Positions 33,169 through 42,566 of a stretch of 64,000 nt of DNA are shown piece after piece; the first letter of the stretch is position 1; every line of letters starts with the position of its first letter. Made by a program: the position numbers and the translations under genes. Location: NCBI RefSeq assembly GCF_035515035.1, contig NZ_DATJCA010000021.1, positions 17,424 to 81,423 on the forward strand. The letters run 5' to 3'. The stretch is from Gelidibacter sp035515035. GTDB taxonomy: Bacteria > Bacteroidota > Bacteroidia > Flavobacteriales > Flavobacteriaceae. The notes beneath the pieces are model-generated. The model was not told the DNA's origin. It searched no databases and saw only the letters and a program-made list of their open reading frames with translations.

Positions 33169-34491
33169 TTAGCTGTAAAACTCCTTTACAAAATCGTCAT
33201 AAGAAATTTCCTTAACTTTTAGGTTCACTTCTTTCTTGTAAAGTTCTAATAGTTTTTGGCTCATCAATTGCTCTGATAAACGTCTTACTTCATCCTTATT
33301 GGATAAAATACGCGCTGCAATATCCTCCAACTCTTTATCTTGAGGATCCATTTGACCAAATTGTGCCATTTGCACTTTAATCATTTCTTTAGTAAAATCC
33401 TTCAAGTCATCAAAAGTAACTTGTAGCTTATATTTTTCAATTAATTTCCCTTCGATTAATTGGTAGCGCATGCTTTTTTCAGAATTTTCATATTCTTCTT
33501 TAGCCTCATCTGCGTCTAACGGATCTTCACCCGCTGTTTGCATCCATTTTTGAAGGAAGGCTGCAGGAAGATCAAACTTGGTGTTCTCAACCAAATATTC
33601 AGTAACGTCGTTCAGGAACTTCTGATCGCCTTGTTGTCCAAATTGTTTTTCTGAATCCTCCTTGATCTTAGCTTTCAATTCTGTCACCGAGGATACCACA
33701 TCTTTACCGAATAATTTATCAAACAACTCTTGATCTAAATCAGCCAATTCTCTAGTGTTCACTTCTTCAATCGTAAAGATAACGTCAACATCCAATTCAT
33801 GGGCATCATCATGGGCGACTTTTAAAAAGCTCATTAAATCATGGTCGTCATTGAACAAGTCTTTGGTCTTTAAAGTGACAACATCGCCTACTTTAGCACC
33901 TATCAATGCTTTCTCGGCCGTTTTGCTTTTTATTTTATCTAAAGTGAACGTTGCCTTATTATTGATGTCCTTTTCCTCATTTACAAAAACCCCAGTAATT
34001 TCTGAGTCTTTTGTAACGGCCTCCTGAGAGATCAATTTACCATATTGCTTTCGGATATGCTCCACTTGGCCATCAATCATTTTATCATCTGCAACAATGT
34101 TATAATGCGTAATTGGCTTCTTGCCTTTAAGCTCTACTTCAAATTGTGGTGCAAGACCCAATTCAAACTCAAAGGTGAAAGAATCCGCATCCCAATCTAA
34201 ATCATCTTGGGCCTTTGGCAAAGGGCTACCCAATACGTCCAGTTTCTCTTCAGTCATGTACTTTTTAAGGGCATCTTGCAAAAGCTTATTGACCTCGTCA
34301 ACCAAAACAGCTTTTCCATATTGCTTTTTGACCATGGTCATTGGCACATGTCCTTTTCTAAATCCAGGGATGTTAGCCGATTTACGGTAATCTGTAAGAA
34401 TCTTTTCGACCTTATCGCTATAGTCTTCTTTAGCGATATCTACTTTTACAACAGCATTTAATGCGTCAATATTTTCTCTTGTAATATTCAT
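33169..34491 (-). CDS. tig: Trigger factor chaperone
   Basis: 440 residues. The ribosome-binding domain carries the signature GFRKGHVPMTMVKKQYG near 43-58. A central region (about 150-245) and a long helical C-terminal domain follow. It binds nascent chains at the ribosome exit tunnel. The canonical PPIase motif is hard to see, as is usual for divergent Bacteroidota trigger factors. The tig-clpP-clpX order is conserved across bacteria. It has its own promoter and a leader of about 145 bases. Confidence 0.92.
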   Translation of the reverse strand: MNITRENIDALNAVVKVDIAKEDYSDKVEKILTDYRKSANIPGFRKGHVPMTMVKKQYGKAVLVDEVNKLLQDALKKYMTEEKLDVLGSPLPKAQDDLDWDADSFTFEFELGLAPQFEVELKGKKPITHYNIVADDKMIDGQVEHIRKQYGKLISQEAVTKDSEITGVFVNEEKDINNKATFTLDKIKSKTAEKALIGAKVGDVVTLKTKDLFNDDHDLMSFLKVAHDDAHELDVDVIFTIEEVNTRELADLDQELFDKLFGKDVVSSVTELKAKIKEDSEKQFGQQGDQKFLNDVTEYLVENTKFDLPAAFLQKWMQTAGEDPLDADEAKEEYENSEKSMRYQLIEGKLIEKYKLQVTFDDLKDFTKEMIKVQMAQFGQMDPQDKELEDIAARILSNKDEVRRLSEQLMSQKLLELYKKEVNLKVKEISYDDFVKEFYS

Positions 34492-34643
34492 ATTATAGTT
34501 AATAATGCCAATGGCGTATTATTTTTTTATTGATTTAAGTTCTGCCAGGTTCTACTAAATAGAAGAAATAGTCAAACTTATACCTCCTTTTTTTACTAAA
34601 AAACACCGTATAACGCTTCTTTGTCTAGCAGAAAATCGGGATG

Positions 34644-34673
34644 CAAAAGTACGAATTATTTAAATCTGAACAA
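34644..34673 (-). promoter_or_regulatory. promoter of tig (TTG-N19-TACTTTTG)
   Basis: On the minus strand TTG (34673-34671), a 19-base spacer and TACTTTTG (34651-34644), a full match to the Bacteroidota consensus. The predicted start near 34637 gives a leader of about 145 bases. Confidence 0.75.
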
Positions 34674-34698
34674 AGTTTTTAAACACTTGATTTATAGA

Positions 34699-35046
34699 CT
34701 ATTTTCTGTCTTTGTCTAACAATGAATAAAGTACAGATTCCAAAAACGATAAAAGCAGGCTAAATAGGAGCGCCACCCAAAATCCACTGACGTTAAACCC
34801 ACCCATAAACTTGTCTGCCAACAGAATGATGCAGGCGTTGATTACCAATAGAAACAACCCTAATGTAAGAATTGTAATTGGCAAGGTCAATATAACCAAG
34901 ATTGGTTTTATAATGGCGTCAAGAATCGCCAGCACAATGGCCAGGATAATTGCCGATGTAAATCCGGCAACTTCTACGCCAGGAAGCACTTTTGCTAGAA
35001 TAACCACAGCAACTGCAGTGATTAGTAATTTGATGATTAAATTCAT
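34699..35046 (-). CDS. Phage-holin-family (PF04020-like) four-helix membrane protein
   Basis: 115 residues with four hydrophobic segments: LIIKLLITAVAVVILAKVLPGVEV, FTSAIILAIVLAILDAIIKPIL, LPITILTLGLFLLVINACIILLAD and FWVALLFSLLLSFLESVL. The pattern NxxIKPIL...LPIxxLTLGLFxxVINA matches the mycobacterial-type 4TM holin family. These are widespread chromosomal proteins, so this is not evidence of prophage. Role unknown. Confidence 0.85.
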   Translation of the reverse strand: MNLIIKLLITAVAVVILAKVLPGVEVAGFTSAIILAIVLAILDAIIKPILVILTLPITILTLGLFLLVINACIILLADKFMGGFNVSGFWVALLFSLLLSFLESVLYSLLDKDRK

Positions 35047-35082
35047 GTTATTTTGTTTTTATCAATGATAAGAAACGTTCCA

Positions 35083-35850
35083 TTAGCTGTCTAAAAAATC
35101 CGTGACCTCTGCATAGAAATCGTCTGGATTTTCAGCATGTAACCAATGGCCCGCATTTGAAATGGTTCGAATTTTGGCTTTTGGAAAATGGGATTGGATC
35201 AAGCTTTCATCTTGCGAAGAAATATATTCTGAGCGATCACCCCGCAAAAACAAGGTTTCTTTTTCAAATTTGGCATGCATTGGCAAAGGTTCCCCCACTT
35301 CATTGACCTGTTCTTTCAAAACCTTCAAATTGATCCGTAATGCAAGCCTTCCCTTTTCTTTCCAATATAAGTTTTTGAGCAAAAACTGTCGTGTACCAAG
35401 GTCATATACATAATGTTTTAATTCCTTATCGGCATCTCCTCTGCTTTTAAGCGTTTGAAAATCTAAGGCAGACAAGCCATTTAGGATATCGTCATGATGC
35501 GTTGGGTAATATCGGGGTGAAATATCAACAATGATCAATTTTGAAACCATCTCAGGATATTCGACTGCAAATAACATGGCCGTTTTTCCACCCATGGAAT
35601 GGCCCAAAAGCACGATATCGTTTAATTTGTGCTCCTCACAGTAACGCTTCAAATCTTCAACCATCACCTCATAGTTAAATTCGTCACTATGAAAACTACG
35701 TCCGTGATTACGTTGATCAAGAAGATGGACTTGATACCCAGCCTCACTAAATCTTGTGCCCAGGGTATTCCAATTGTCGCTCATGCCCAAGAACCCATGG
35801 AGAAAAACAAATGCTTGGCCTTCGCCTAAAATAGTTGAATGAAGTTTCAT
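35083..35850 (-). CDS. Alpha/beta hydrolase (YbfF-like esterase)
   Basis: 255 residues. Oxyanion region FLHGFLGMSDNW near 14-25; nucleophile Ser in LLGHSMGGKT near 97; acid residue in the ILVDISPRYY context; His in NAGHWLHAENP near 236. Likely hydrolyses short acyl or thioester substrates in the cytoplasm. The protein starts MKLHSTILGEG without a signal peptide. Confidence 0.88.
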   Translation of the reverse strand: MKLHSTILGEGQAFVFLHGFLGMSDNWNTLGTRFSEAGYQVHLLDQRNHGRSFHSDEFNYEVMVEDLKRYCEEHKLNDIVLLGHSMGGKTAMLFAVEYPEMVSKLIIVDISPRYYPTHHDDILNGLSALDFQTLKSRGDADKELKHYVYDLGTRQFLLKNLYWKEKGRLALRINLKVLKEQVNEVGEPLPMHAKFEKETLFLRGDRSEYISSQDESLIQSHFPKAKIRTISNAGHWLHAENPDDFYAEVTDFLDS

Positions 35851-35892
35851 GATTATTTGGATTAACGATTAACGATTGTTGCTTTTGTGACG

Positions 35893-35945
35893 GACGACTG
35901 TAGACTGAAGCCTGTGGACTCCGGCCTGTTGACTGAAGACTGCAG
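35893..35945. repeat. imperfect GACTG-type simple repeat
   Basis: Degenerate tandem units built on GACTGnAGACTG and CCTG between the esterase gene and pdxJ. Two 9-base copies of ATTAACGAT lie just to its left. Short decayed low-complexity DNA. Confidence 0.5.
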
Positions 35946-35967
35946 ACAAAATACTCCCAACCGAACA

Positions 35968-36681
35968 TTACTTCAACTGCCTCAAATACATATTGATGAC
36001 ATTTTCAATTCCCAAATACAAACTCTCTGAGATTAAGGCGTGTCCAATGGAGACTTCCAGCAAATCAGGGATATTCTGTTTGAAATATTTGATATTATCC
36101 AAAGATAAATCGTGACCTGCGTTAAGTCCCAGACCCAAGGCGTTTGCCAAAACCGCACAGTCTATATAAGGTTTGATTCCCATTTTATTCCCTAAACTAT
36201 AGGCATCAGCATAGGCTTCTGTATAAAGCTCAATTCTATCCGTTCCGGTGGCCTTTGCGCCTTCAACTTGCTTTAATGATGGATCCACAAAGATTGAAGT
36301 ACGAATCCCGTTCTGTTTAAACTCTTTAATGACATCTACCAGAAAATCTTTATGTTTAATAGTATCCCATCCTGCATTTGACGTAATGGCATCTTCAGCA
36401 TCAGGCACTAAAGTTACTTGTGTCGGTTTTACTTCCAGCACCATATCTATAAATTGACGGATTGGGTTGCCCTCAATGTTAAATTCCGTATAGACTTCTG
36501 ATTTTAAATCATAAACATCTTGATAGCGAATATGTCTTTCATCAGGTCGCGGATGGATGGTGACGCCCTGTGCACCAAACTTTTGAACATCTCTTGCAAA
36601 TTGAACCAAATTTGGAACATCACCGCCTCTAGAATTTCTAAGGGTGGCAATCTTATTAATATTCACGCTCAACTTTGTCAT
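35968..36681 (-). CDS. pdxJ: Pyridoxine 5'-phosphate synthase
   Basis: 237 residues from ATG 36681 (MTKLSVNINKIATLRN); the frame extends 7 codons to a TTG, which is less likely. Condenses 1-deoxyxylulose 5-phosphate with 3-amino-2-oxopropyl phosphate in vitamin B6 synthesis. Conserved blocks: RGGDVPN near 19, GVTIHPRPDERHI near 40 (His and Arg ligands), VTLVPDAEDAITS near 93, ELYTEAYA near 152, GLGLNAGHDLSL near 185, and a C-terminal SIGHALISE. Confidence 0.95.
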   Translation of the reverse strand: MTKLSVNINKIATLRNSRGGDVPNLVQFARDVQKFGAQGVTIHPRPDERHIRYQDVYDLKSEVYTEFNIEGNPIRQFIDMVLEVKPTQVTLVPDAEDAITSNAGWDTIKHKDFLVDVIKEFKQNGIRTSIFVDPSLKQVEGAKATGTDRIELYTEAYADAYSLGNKMGIKPYIDCAVLANALGLGLNAGHDLSLDNIKYFKQNIPDLLEVSIGHALISESLYLGIENVINMYLRQLK

Positions 36682-36768
36682 AGCTTTTGTTTTAATGGAC
36701 AAAAATACAAAGTAGATACTGCTTTTTGTTGTTATTTTTAATTATTTTGCAGGAACAAAATCAAGAAC

Positions 36769-37425
36769 ATGCCATTAAGAGAATATATTATCAATGATAT
36801 TAAGCCACTAAACATAAATGATAAGGTAAGTGACCTCAAATTGATGTTCAATGAGCTGACCTATTCTCACATTCCTATTGAAAACAACCAGGTCTATTTA
36901 GGATGTATCTCTGAGACAGACGTGCATTGCTTTGACGGCAAAGATACGATTATGGAATGCAGCCATTCTTTAGAAGGCTTTTTTGTAAGATTAGATACGC
37001 CTTGGCTGGACGTCTTGGAAATCTTTGCCCATAATTCTTGCAACATCATGCCGGTATTGGACGCACAAAATAATTATTTAGGCTATTATGAGCTCAATGA
37101 TGTTATTGGTCGGTTCAGTGAAACGCCGTTCTTCTCAGAACCAGGAGGCACATTGATTATTGAAAAAGGCATTCAAGACTATTCCTTTAGCGAAATCAGC
37201 CAAATTATAGAATCCAATGATGCCAAAATTTTAGGAGCATTCATTTCTAAAATGGAAGGTGATTTGATACAAATCACGCTTAAGATTGGTAGCCCTGGCC
37301 TGAATGAGGTGATTCAAACTTTCAGAAGGTATAGTTATAATATTATTTCCGGCCATGAAGAAGACACTTACATTGAAAATTTAAAGGAGCGTTCTGATTA
37401 TTTGAACAAATACCTTAATATGTAG
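36769..37425 (+). CDS. Tandem CBS-domain protein (AcuB-like)
   Basis: 218 residues. A CBS pair covers about 1-125: DKVSDLKLMFNELTYSHIPIENNQVYLGCISETDV and TPWLDVLEIFAHNSCNIMPVLDAQNNYLGYYELNDVI. A C-terminal region of about 90 residues has an ACT-like pattern. CBS pairs bind adenosyl ligands and often regulate partners. Only 4 bases separate it from nadK, so it may monitor nucleotide state in the same operon (inference). Confidence 0.85.
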   Translation: MPLREYIINDIKPLNINDKVSDLKLMFNELTYSHIPIENNQVYLGCISETDVHCFDGKDTIMECSHSLEGFFVRLDTPWLDVLEIFAHNSCNIMPVLDAQNNYLGYYELNDVIGRFSETPFFSEPGGTLIIEKGIQDYSFSEISQIIESNDAKILGAFISKMEGDLIQITLKIGSPGLNEVIQTFRRYSYNIISGHEEDTYIENLKERSDYLNKYLNM

Positions 37426-37429
37426 CTCT

Positions 37430-38311
37430 ATGAAAATCGCCATTTATAGCCAGAATTATAAGAGTAAGGAAGAAAGTTTAGGGATTCTTTTTAATTATTT
37501 ATTGGAACAGAAAGCAAATGTTTTTATCGAGGATCAGTTTTATCGACTTATTGACAAACATTTCGATTTTAAAAAAAATTACAAGGAGTTTGGAACGTTT
37601 CAAACCCTTGACAATTCCTTTGAATTACTCATAAGCATTGGAGGCGATGGTACTATATTAAGGGCCATAACATATGTAAGTGACCTTGCCATTCCCATTA
37701 TAGGCATCAATACTGGCCGTTTGGGTTTTTTGGCCACCATCCAAAACAACCAAATTGAAAGTGCCCTTGACAGCATTTATGAAGGTGATTATAAAATATC
37801 CGAGCGCAGCTTGTTAAGCATTGAAACCAATCCTAAAAACAAGGACCTTATCCAACTCAATTTTGCACTCAACGAAATAGCCGTAAGCAGAAAAAACACC
37901 ACTTCCATGATTACGGTAAATACGCATTTAAATGGAGAGTATTTGACCTCCTATTGGGCAGATGGCCTCATTGTATCCAGCCCCACGGGTTCAACAGGAT
38001 ATTCACTAAGCTGTGGGGGTCCCGTAATTTCTCCGGATGCAAAAAGTTTTGTCATAACGCCTATAGCTCCGCACAATTTGAGCGCTAGGCCCTTGGTAAT
38101 TCCTGACGACACAGAGATCCAATTAAAGGTTGAAGGACGGGAAGATTTTTATTTAATTTCATTGGACTCGAGAATTGCAACTTTACATAATACTACCATC
38201 GTAACTATAAAAAAGGCAGCCTTCAAAATAAAGATGGTAGAACTCCATACCGAGAGCTTTATTGACACCTTACGCAAAAAACTGCTTTGGGGAGAGGATA
38301 AACGCAACTAA
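37430..38311 (+). CDS. nadK: NAD kinase
   Basis: 293 residues. The diagnostic GGDGT lies at 71-75, NEIAVSRKNTTSMI near 145, and SPTGSTGYSLSCGGPVI near 183. Phosphorylates NAD to NADP. Begins 4 bases after the CBS gene, indicating coupled translation. Confidence 0.96.
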   Translation: MKIAIYSQNYKSKEESLGILFNYLLEQKANVFIEDQFYRLIDKHFDFKKNYKEFGTFQTLDNSFELLISIGGDGTILRAITYVSDLAIPIIGINTGRLGFLATIQNNQIESALDSIYEGDYKISERSLLSIETNPKNKDLIQLNFALNEIAVSRKNTTSMITVNTHLNGEYLTSYWADGLIVSSPTGSTGYSLSCGGPVISPDAKSFVITPIAPHNLSARPLVIPDDTEIQLKVEGREDFYLISLDSRIATLHNTTIVTIKKAAFKIKMVELHTESFIDTLRKKLLWGEDKRN

Positions 38312-38361
38312 ACAATAAAATCTTTTAAATACTGTTTATCTGTAATACAATTTGGTTCAAA

Positions 38362-38393
38362 TTGTTAAAGGCTAATCTTATTTATTATATTTG
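38362..38393 (+). promoter_or_regulatory. promoter of the DUF6089-uppS-bamA cluster (TTG-N21-TATATTTG)
   Basis: TTG at 38362-38364 and TATATTTG at 38386-38393, a textbook Bacteroidota promoter 18 bases before the ATG at 38411. Confidence 0.8.
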
Positions 38394-38410
38394 CAAACTT
38401 TTAAAATTTT

Positions 38411-39100
38411 ATGAGGTATATCATTTTAATAATTTTTAGTATTTGTTTCGTCCCGAACTTACACGCTCAAATTTACGAAGGTGGTTTATTCCTTGGCGGC
38501 AGCAACTTTATTGGTGATGTGGGCTCCACAACATATATCGCTCCCAACAAACCCGCAGTAGGACTCCTCTTAAAATGGAATAGAAGTCCAAGACATTCAT
38601 TCAGGGCATCCATTTTGTTTACGGAATTGGAAGGCAATGACAGCAAATCTAGTGACCCTAGACGAATCGCTCGTAATTATGATTTTAAAAATTCTATTTT
38701 AGAACTCTCTGTAGGAATGGAGTTCACTTTTTTGGATTTTGACCTTCATAGCACTGATCATCAAATGACACCCTATTTATATACTGGTATTTCCACAGCA
38801 AGACATAATAATTACTATTTTCAAAATGGTATTCAAACCTCAGAGAATCTACAAAGCTGGGCCTATGGCATTCCTATGGTATTGGGTTTTAAAACAACAA
38901 CAATGGTGGATGGCATCATATTAGGTGCTGAAATTGGCGTTAGATATACTTTTTCTGATGAAATTGACGGGAGTGTCCCGGATGCCCCATCAAGAGCAGC
39001 TTTGAGTTTTGGTAATTTAAACAGTAATGACTGGTACGTATTTTCAGGGATTACCTTAACTTACACCTTTGGTCAAAAACCTTGTTATTCGGATTATTAA
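38411..39100 (+). CDS. DUF6089-type outer-membrane barrel protein
   Basis: 229 residues with signal peptide MRYIILIIFSICFVPNLHAQ. The mature part is beta-rich with a porin-like pattern: YEGGLFLGGSNFIGDVG, GLLLKWNRSPRHSFRASILFTELEGNDS and GITLTYTFGQKP. In Flavobacteria this protein typically sits directly before uppS and bamA; here uppS starts at the next base. A role in envelope assembly is inferred from context. Confidence 0.82.
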   Translation: MRYIILIIFSICFVPNLHAQIYEGGLFLGGSNFIGDVGSTTYIAPNKPAVGLLLKWNRSPRHSFRASILFTELEGNDSKSSDPRRIARNYDFKNSILELSVGMEFTFLDFDLHSTDHQMTPYLYTGISTARHNNYYFQNGIQTSENLQSWAYGIPMVLGFKTTTMVDGIILGAEIGVRYTFSDEIDGSVPDAPSRAALSFGNLNSNDWYVFSGITLTYTFGQKPCYSDY

Positions 39101-39841
39101 GTGGATTTAAAAGAACAGATACATACCGACAAACTACCTAACCATCTCGCCATAATTATGGACGGCAATGGTCGTTGGGCAAAACAACAGGGCTTCCTGC
39201 GAGTCATTGGCCATGAAAACGGCACAAAATCAGTACGGGAAGTAGTTGAAGCCAGTGCAGAAATTGGCATCAAGCATTTGACCCTTTATGCGTTTTCAAC
39301 TGAAAACTGGAACCGTCCGAAGATTGAAGTTCAGACATTGATGAAGCTTTTGGTCAAATCCTTGAAGAAAGAAATCAAAACACTTCAAGACAATGACATT
39401 AAGCTCAACGCGATAGGCTGTCTGAATGATTTGCCAAAAAAAGCAAAGGAAGAGTTGGAAGAAGTCATTGAAAAAACCAAAAACAATAGCAGAATGACCT
39501 TGACCCTTGCACTAAGTTATGGCTCTAGGGAGGAACTCATAAATATGGTTAAAAAAATATCTGTGAAAGTTAAAAATAATATAATTTCAAGTGATTCTAT
39601 TGACGAATCCATTATTAATAAGCATCTTTACACGCAAAATTTGCCAGATGTAGACCTGCTTATCAGGACTAGCGGAGAACAAAGAATCAGTAATTTCTTG
39701 TTATGGCAAATTGCTTATGCTGAATTATATTTCACCAGTATTTTATGGCCCGATTTTAAAAAGCATGATTTATATACTGCTTTGATAGACTATCAAAATA
39801 GAGAACGACGATTTGGAAAAACAAGTGAACAACTCAGCTAA
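39101..39841 (+). CDS. uppS: Isoprenyl (undecaprenyl) diphosphate synthase
   Basis: 246 residues from a GTG at 39101, immediately after the previous stop. Catalytic Asp21 in IIMDGNGRWAKQQG, then GHENGTKSVREVVE, LTLYAFSTENWNRP and, near 196, DLLIRTSGEQRISNFLLWQIAYAEL. Makes the C55 lipid carrier for peptidoglycan and O-antigen. Overlaps the start of bamA by 29 bases. Confidence 0.95.
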   Translation: MDLKEQIHTDKLPNHLAIIMDGNGRWAKQQGFLRVIGHENGTKSVREVVEASAEIGIKHLTLYAFSTENWNRPKIEVQTLMKLLVKSLKKEIKTLQDNDIKLNAIGCLNDLPKKAKEELEEVIEKTKNNSRMTLTLALSYGSREELINMVKKISVKVKNNIISSDSIDESIINKHLYTQNLPDVDLLIRTSGEQRISNFLLWQIAYAELYFTSILWPDFKKHDLYTALIDYQNRERRFGKTSEQLS

Positions 39842-42395
39842 CAACACGCTTTTGAAAACAATTTTTAATACTTTTATAAGTGCCTTTTTTCTTTTATCTT
39901 CCTTGGCCTTAACCGCACAGGAAAGCCCATTTAATTCAGGACAAAAATTTACCATCGCAGAAATTGTCGTTACAGGCGACACTAATTTTAGTGAAGCTAC
40001 CATAGTTACCTATTCCGGTTTGAGAAAAGGGGAAGTCATCGCCATTCCGGGCGAGCGCATTAGTGAAGCCCTTAAGAAATTATGGGGTTCAAACCTCTTT
40101 AGCAATATTGACATCTATCTCACCAAAACAGAAGGAGATCAGGCCTATTTGGAAATTAGCCTTCAAGACTTACCAGAACTTAATGAACTAGAGATCAAGG
40201 GGGTCAAAAAAGGAAAAAAGGAAGCCTTAATAAAAGACAACAAACTGAACAAAGGCGTCAAAGTCACGGAAAACCTGATTACTACCACAAAAAACTATCT
40301 TACCAACAAATATCGTAAAGAAGGCTTCTACAATACCAAAGTCACAGTAACCACATTACCCGTGACAGACTCTATAGAAAAAAGCCGGGTCAATATGGTG
40401 GTGGACATTGAAAAGAACGATAAGGTTAAAATTAAAGATATTGAGTTTGTTGGCAATGAAAAACTGAGCGATAAAAAGCTTAGAAAAGCCATGAAACACA
40501 CCAAGCAAAAAAAACTTTTACGCTTTTTAAAACGTTCAAAATACGTACAGGCAAATTATAAGGAAGACTTGGTAAGCGTTATTGATAAGTACAAAGAAAA
40601 TGGCTACCGGGATGCGCGTGTAACTTCTGATTCTATAATCAATAATCATGATGGCACTTTGTCCATTGCCATCCATATTGAAGAAGGAGAAAAATATACT
40701 TTCGGAAAAATTGCTTTTGTTGGAAACACCATTTTTACTGACCAACAATTGAGTGCCATGTTAGGAATCAAACAAGGAGATACCTATAATGGAGTAGAAC
40801 TTAAAAAAAGAATTGCAGACGACACAAAGCCTGATGGACAAAACATTACCAACCTTTACCAAGATGCCGGGTATTTATTCTCCACCATTAATCCGGTTGA
40901 AGTAAGCGCAGATGGGAATGTTATTGATATGGAAATCCGTATTTCTGAAGGAAAGCCAGCATATTTTAACAATGTGACCGTGGTTGGTAACGACAAAACA
41001 AATGACCGAGTAATCTATAGAGAATTAAGAACACGCCCGGGACAGCTTTACAGCAAAACTGCCGTGGTAAGAACGGTTAGAGAACTTGGTCAATTAGGTT
41101 TCTTTGATGCACAACAATTAAGCCCGAATTTCAAGAACGCCAATCCTAATGAAGGCACTTTGGATATGGAGTATTCCGTAGTGGAAAAAGGTTCCAGCCA
41201 AATTGAATTACAAGGTGGTTACGGTGGAGGCGGTTTTATTGGAACCCTAGGTTTATCGTTCAACAACTTTGCAATAAAAGATATTTTCAAAGGTGAAGCG
41301 TATAAACCAGTGCCAACTGGTGATGGACAAAGTTTAGCGCTGCGCTTACAAGCGAGCCGTTTTTACCAAACTTACAGTTTCTCTTTTACTGAACCATGGA
41401 TGGGCGGGCAACGGCCAATCCAATTCTCAACTTCTTTGTCGCATACCATGCAATTCTTGTACAACCCAAGAACAAGGGATGCTGATAAAAGCAAGAGTTT
41501 TAATATTACAGGGGTTACTGTTGGTCTTGCCAAGCGTTTGACGCAGCCGGATGACTATTTCACCCTATCTCAAGCCGTAAGTTTCCAACATTATGATTTA
41601 CAGAATTACAACACAGGTCTTTTTACTTTTGGTAATGGCTACTCCAATAACTTAGCTTATACCGTTGGATTAAGTAGAAACAACACCCATACAGACCCTA
41701 TTTATCCGACAGGAGGTTCAAGTTTTTCTGTAACCGCTAAAGTATCGCCTCCATTTTCACTTTTAAACAATGTGGATTACACTGCGCTAAAAGATGAAAG
41801 AGCAGCATTAAACCCATCTGATCCTGATGACTACGCACGAATGGGAGAAATTGACCAAGAACGTTACAAGTGCTTGGAATTTTATAAAATTAAATTTAAA
41901 GGCGATTGGTACACTAAGGTTTACGATAAATTAGTTATAAAATCTGGATTGGAATTTGGTTTCCTTGGGGCATATAATAACGATAGAGGGGTGATTCCTT
42001 TTGAGCGCTTCTTTGTTGGAGGTGATGGTTTAGGAAACTATTCATTAGATGGTAGGGAATCTATTGCCCTGAGAGGGTATCCAAACCAATCCTTATCCTC
42101 ACAGGATGGTGGCACGATTTACAATAAATTCTCATTGGAACTTCGTTACCCAATTACTTTGGGAGCGCAAGCAAAAATTTTCGCTTTAGGTTTCATGGAA
42201 GGCGGTAATTCATTTGACAATTTTAAAGACTATAACCCATTTAACCTCAAGCGTTCCGCGGGTGTTGGTTTGAGAATTTTCATGCCTGCATTCGGATTGT
42301 TAGGTATTGATTTTGGTTATGGTTTTGATCCTTTGCCAGGTCTCTCTGAGAAAAACGGGTGGGAGACCCACTTTATTATTGGACAGCAATTTTAA
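39813..42395 (+). CDS. bamA: Outer-membrane assembly factor BamA
   Basis: 860 residues if started at TTG 39813; in-frame GTG 39825 and TTG 39852 are alternatives, and no ATG is available before the signal peptide (TIFNTFISAFFLLSSLALTAQ). POTRA domains follow (about 45-430; for example FTIAEIVVTGDTNFS, KIKDIEFVGNEKLSDKKLRKAM, KYTFGKIAFVGNTIFTDQQL). The Omp85 barrel covers about 460-860, ending in ...HFIIGQQF with a terminal Phe. It inserts beta-barrel proteins into the outer membrane. Overlap with uppS suggests coupled translation. Confidence 0.93.
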   Translation: MEKQVNNSANNTLLKTIFNTFISAFFLLSSLALTAQESPFNSGQKFTIAEIVVTGDTNFSEATIVTYSGLRKGEVIAIPGERISEALKKLWGSNLFSNIDIYLTKTEGDQAYLEISLQDLPELNELEIKGVKKGKKEALIKDNKLNKGVKVTENLITTTKNYLTNKYRKEGFYNTKVTVTTLPVTDSIEKSRVNMVVDIEKNDKVKIKDIEFVGNEKLSDKKLRKAMKHTKQKKLLRFLKRSKYVQANYKEDLVSVIDKYKENGYRDARVTSDSIINNHDGTLSIAIHIEEGEKYTFGKIAFVGNTIFTDQQLSAMLGIKQGDTYNGVELKKRIADDTKPDGQNITNLYQDAGYLFSTINPVEVSADGNVIDMEIRISEGKPAYFNNVTVVGNDKTNDRVIYRELRTRPGQLYSKTAVVRTVRELGQLGFFDAQQLSPNFKNANPNEGTLDMEYSVVEKGSSQIELQGGYGGGGFIGTLGLSFNNFAIKDIFKGEAYKPVPTGDGQSLALRLQASRFYQTYSFSFTEPWMGGQRPIQFSTSLSHTMQFLYNPRTRDADKSKSFNITGVTVGLAKRLTQPDDYFTLSQAVSFQHYDLQNYNTGLFTFGNGYSNNLAYTVGLSRNNTHTDPIYPTGGSSFSVTAKVSPPFSLLNNVDYTALKDERAALNPSDPDDYARMGEIDQERYKCLEFYKIKFKGDWYTKVYDKLVIKSGLEFGFLGAYNNDRGVIPFERFFVGGDGLGNYSLDGRESIALRGYPNQSLSSQDGGTIYNKFSLELRYPITLGAQAKIFALGFMEGGNSFDNFKDYNPFNLKRSAGVGLRIFMPAFGLLGIDFGYGFDPLPGLSEKNGWETHFIIGQQF

Positions 42396-42566
42396 GTTTG
42401 GCACGGTATTTTCTAATGATACTTTGACGATTTAGTACAAGCGTTAAAATTTTTTAGAATTTATTTCGTTAATTTGAAAAATATTACGCTGAGTAGACAG
42501 AATCGTTAAGTTAATCTGTCGTTTTAGAATTTATAGCGTGACCAATAAATGATAAAATATTAACAG

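Noticed and set aside
34699..35046. Holin-family protein as evidence of a prophage
   Set aside because: No lysis, structural or integrase genes are nearby, and this four-helix family is common on chromosomes.
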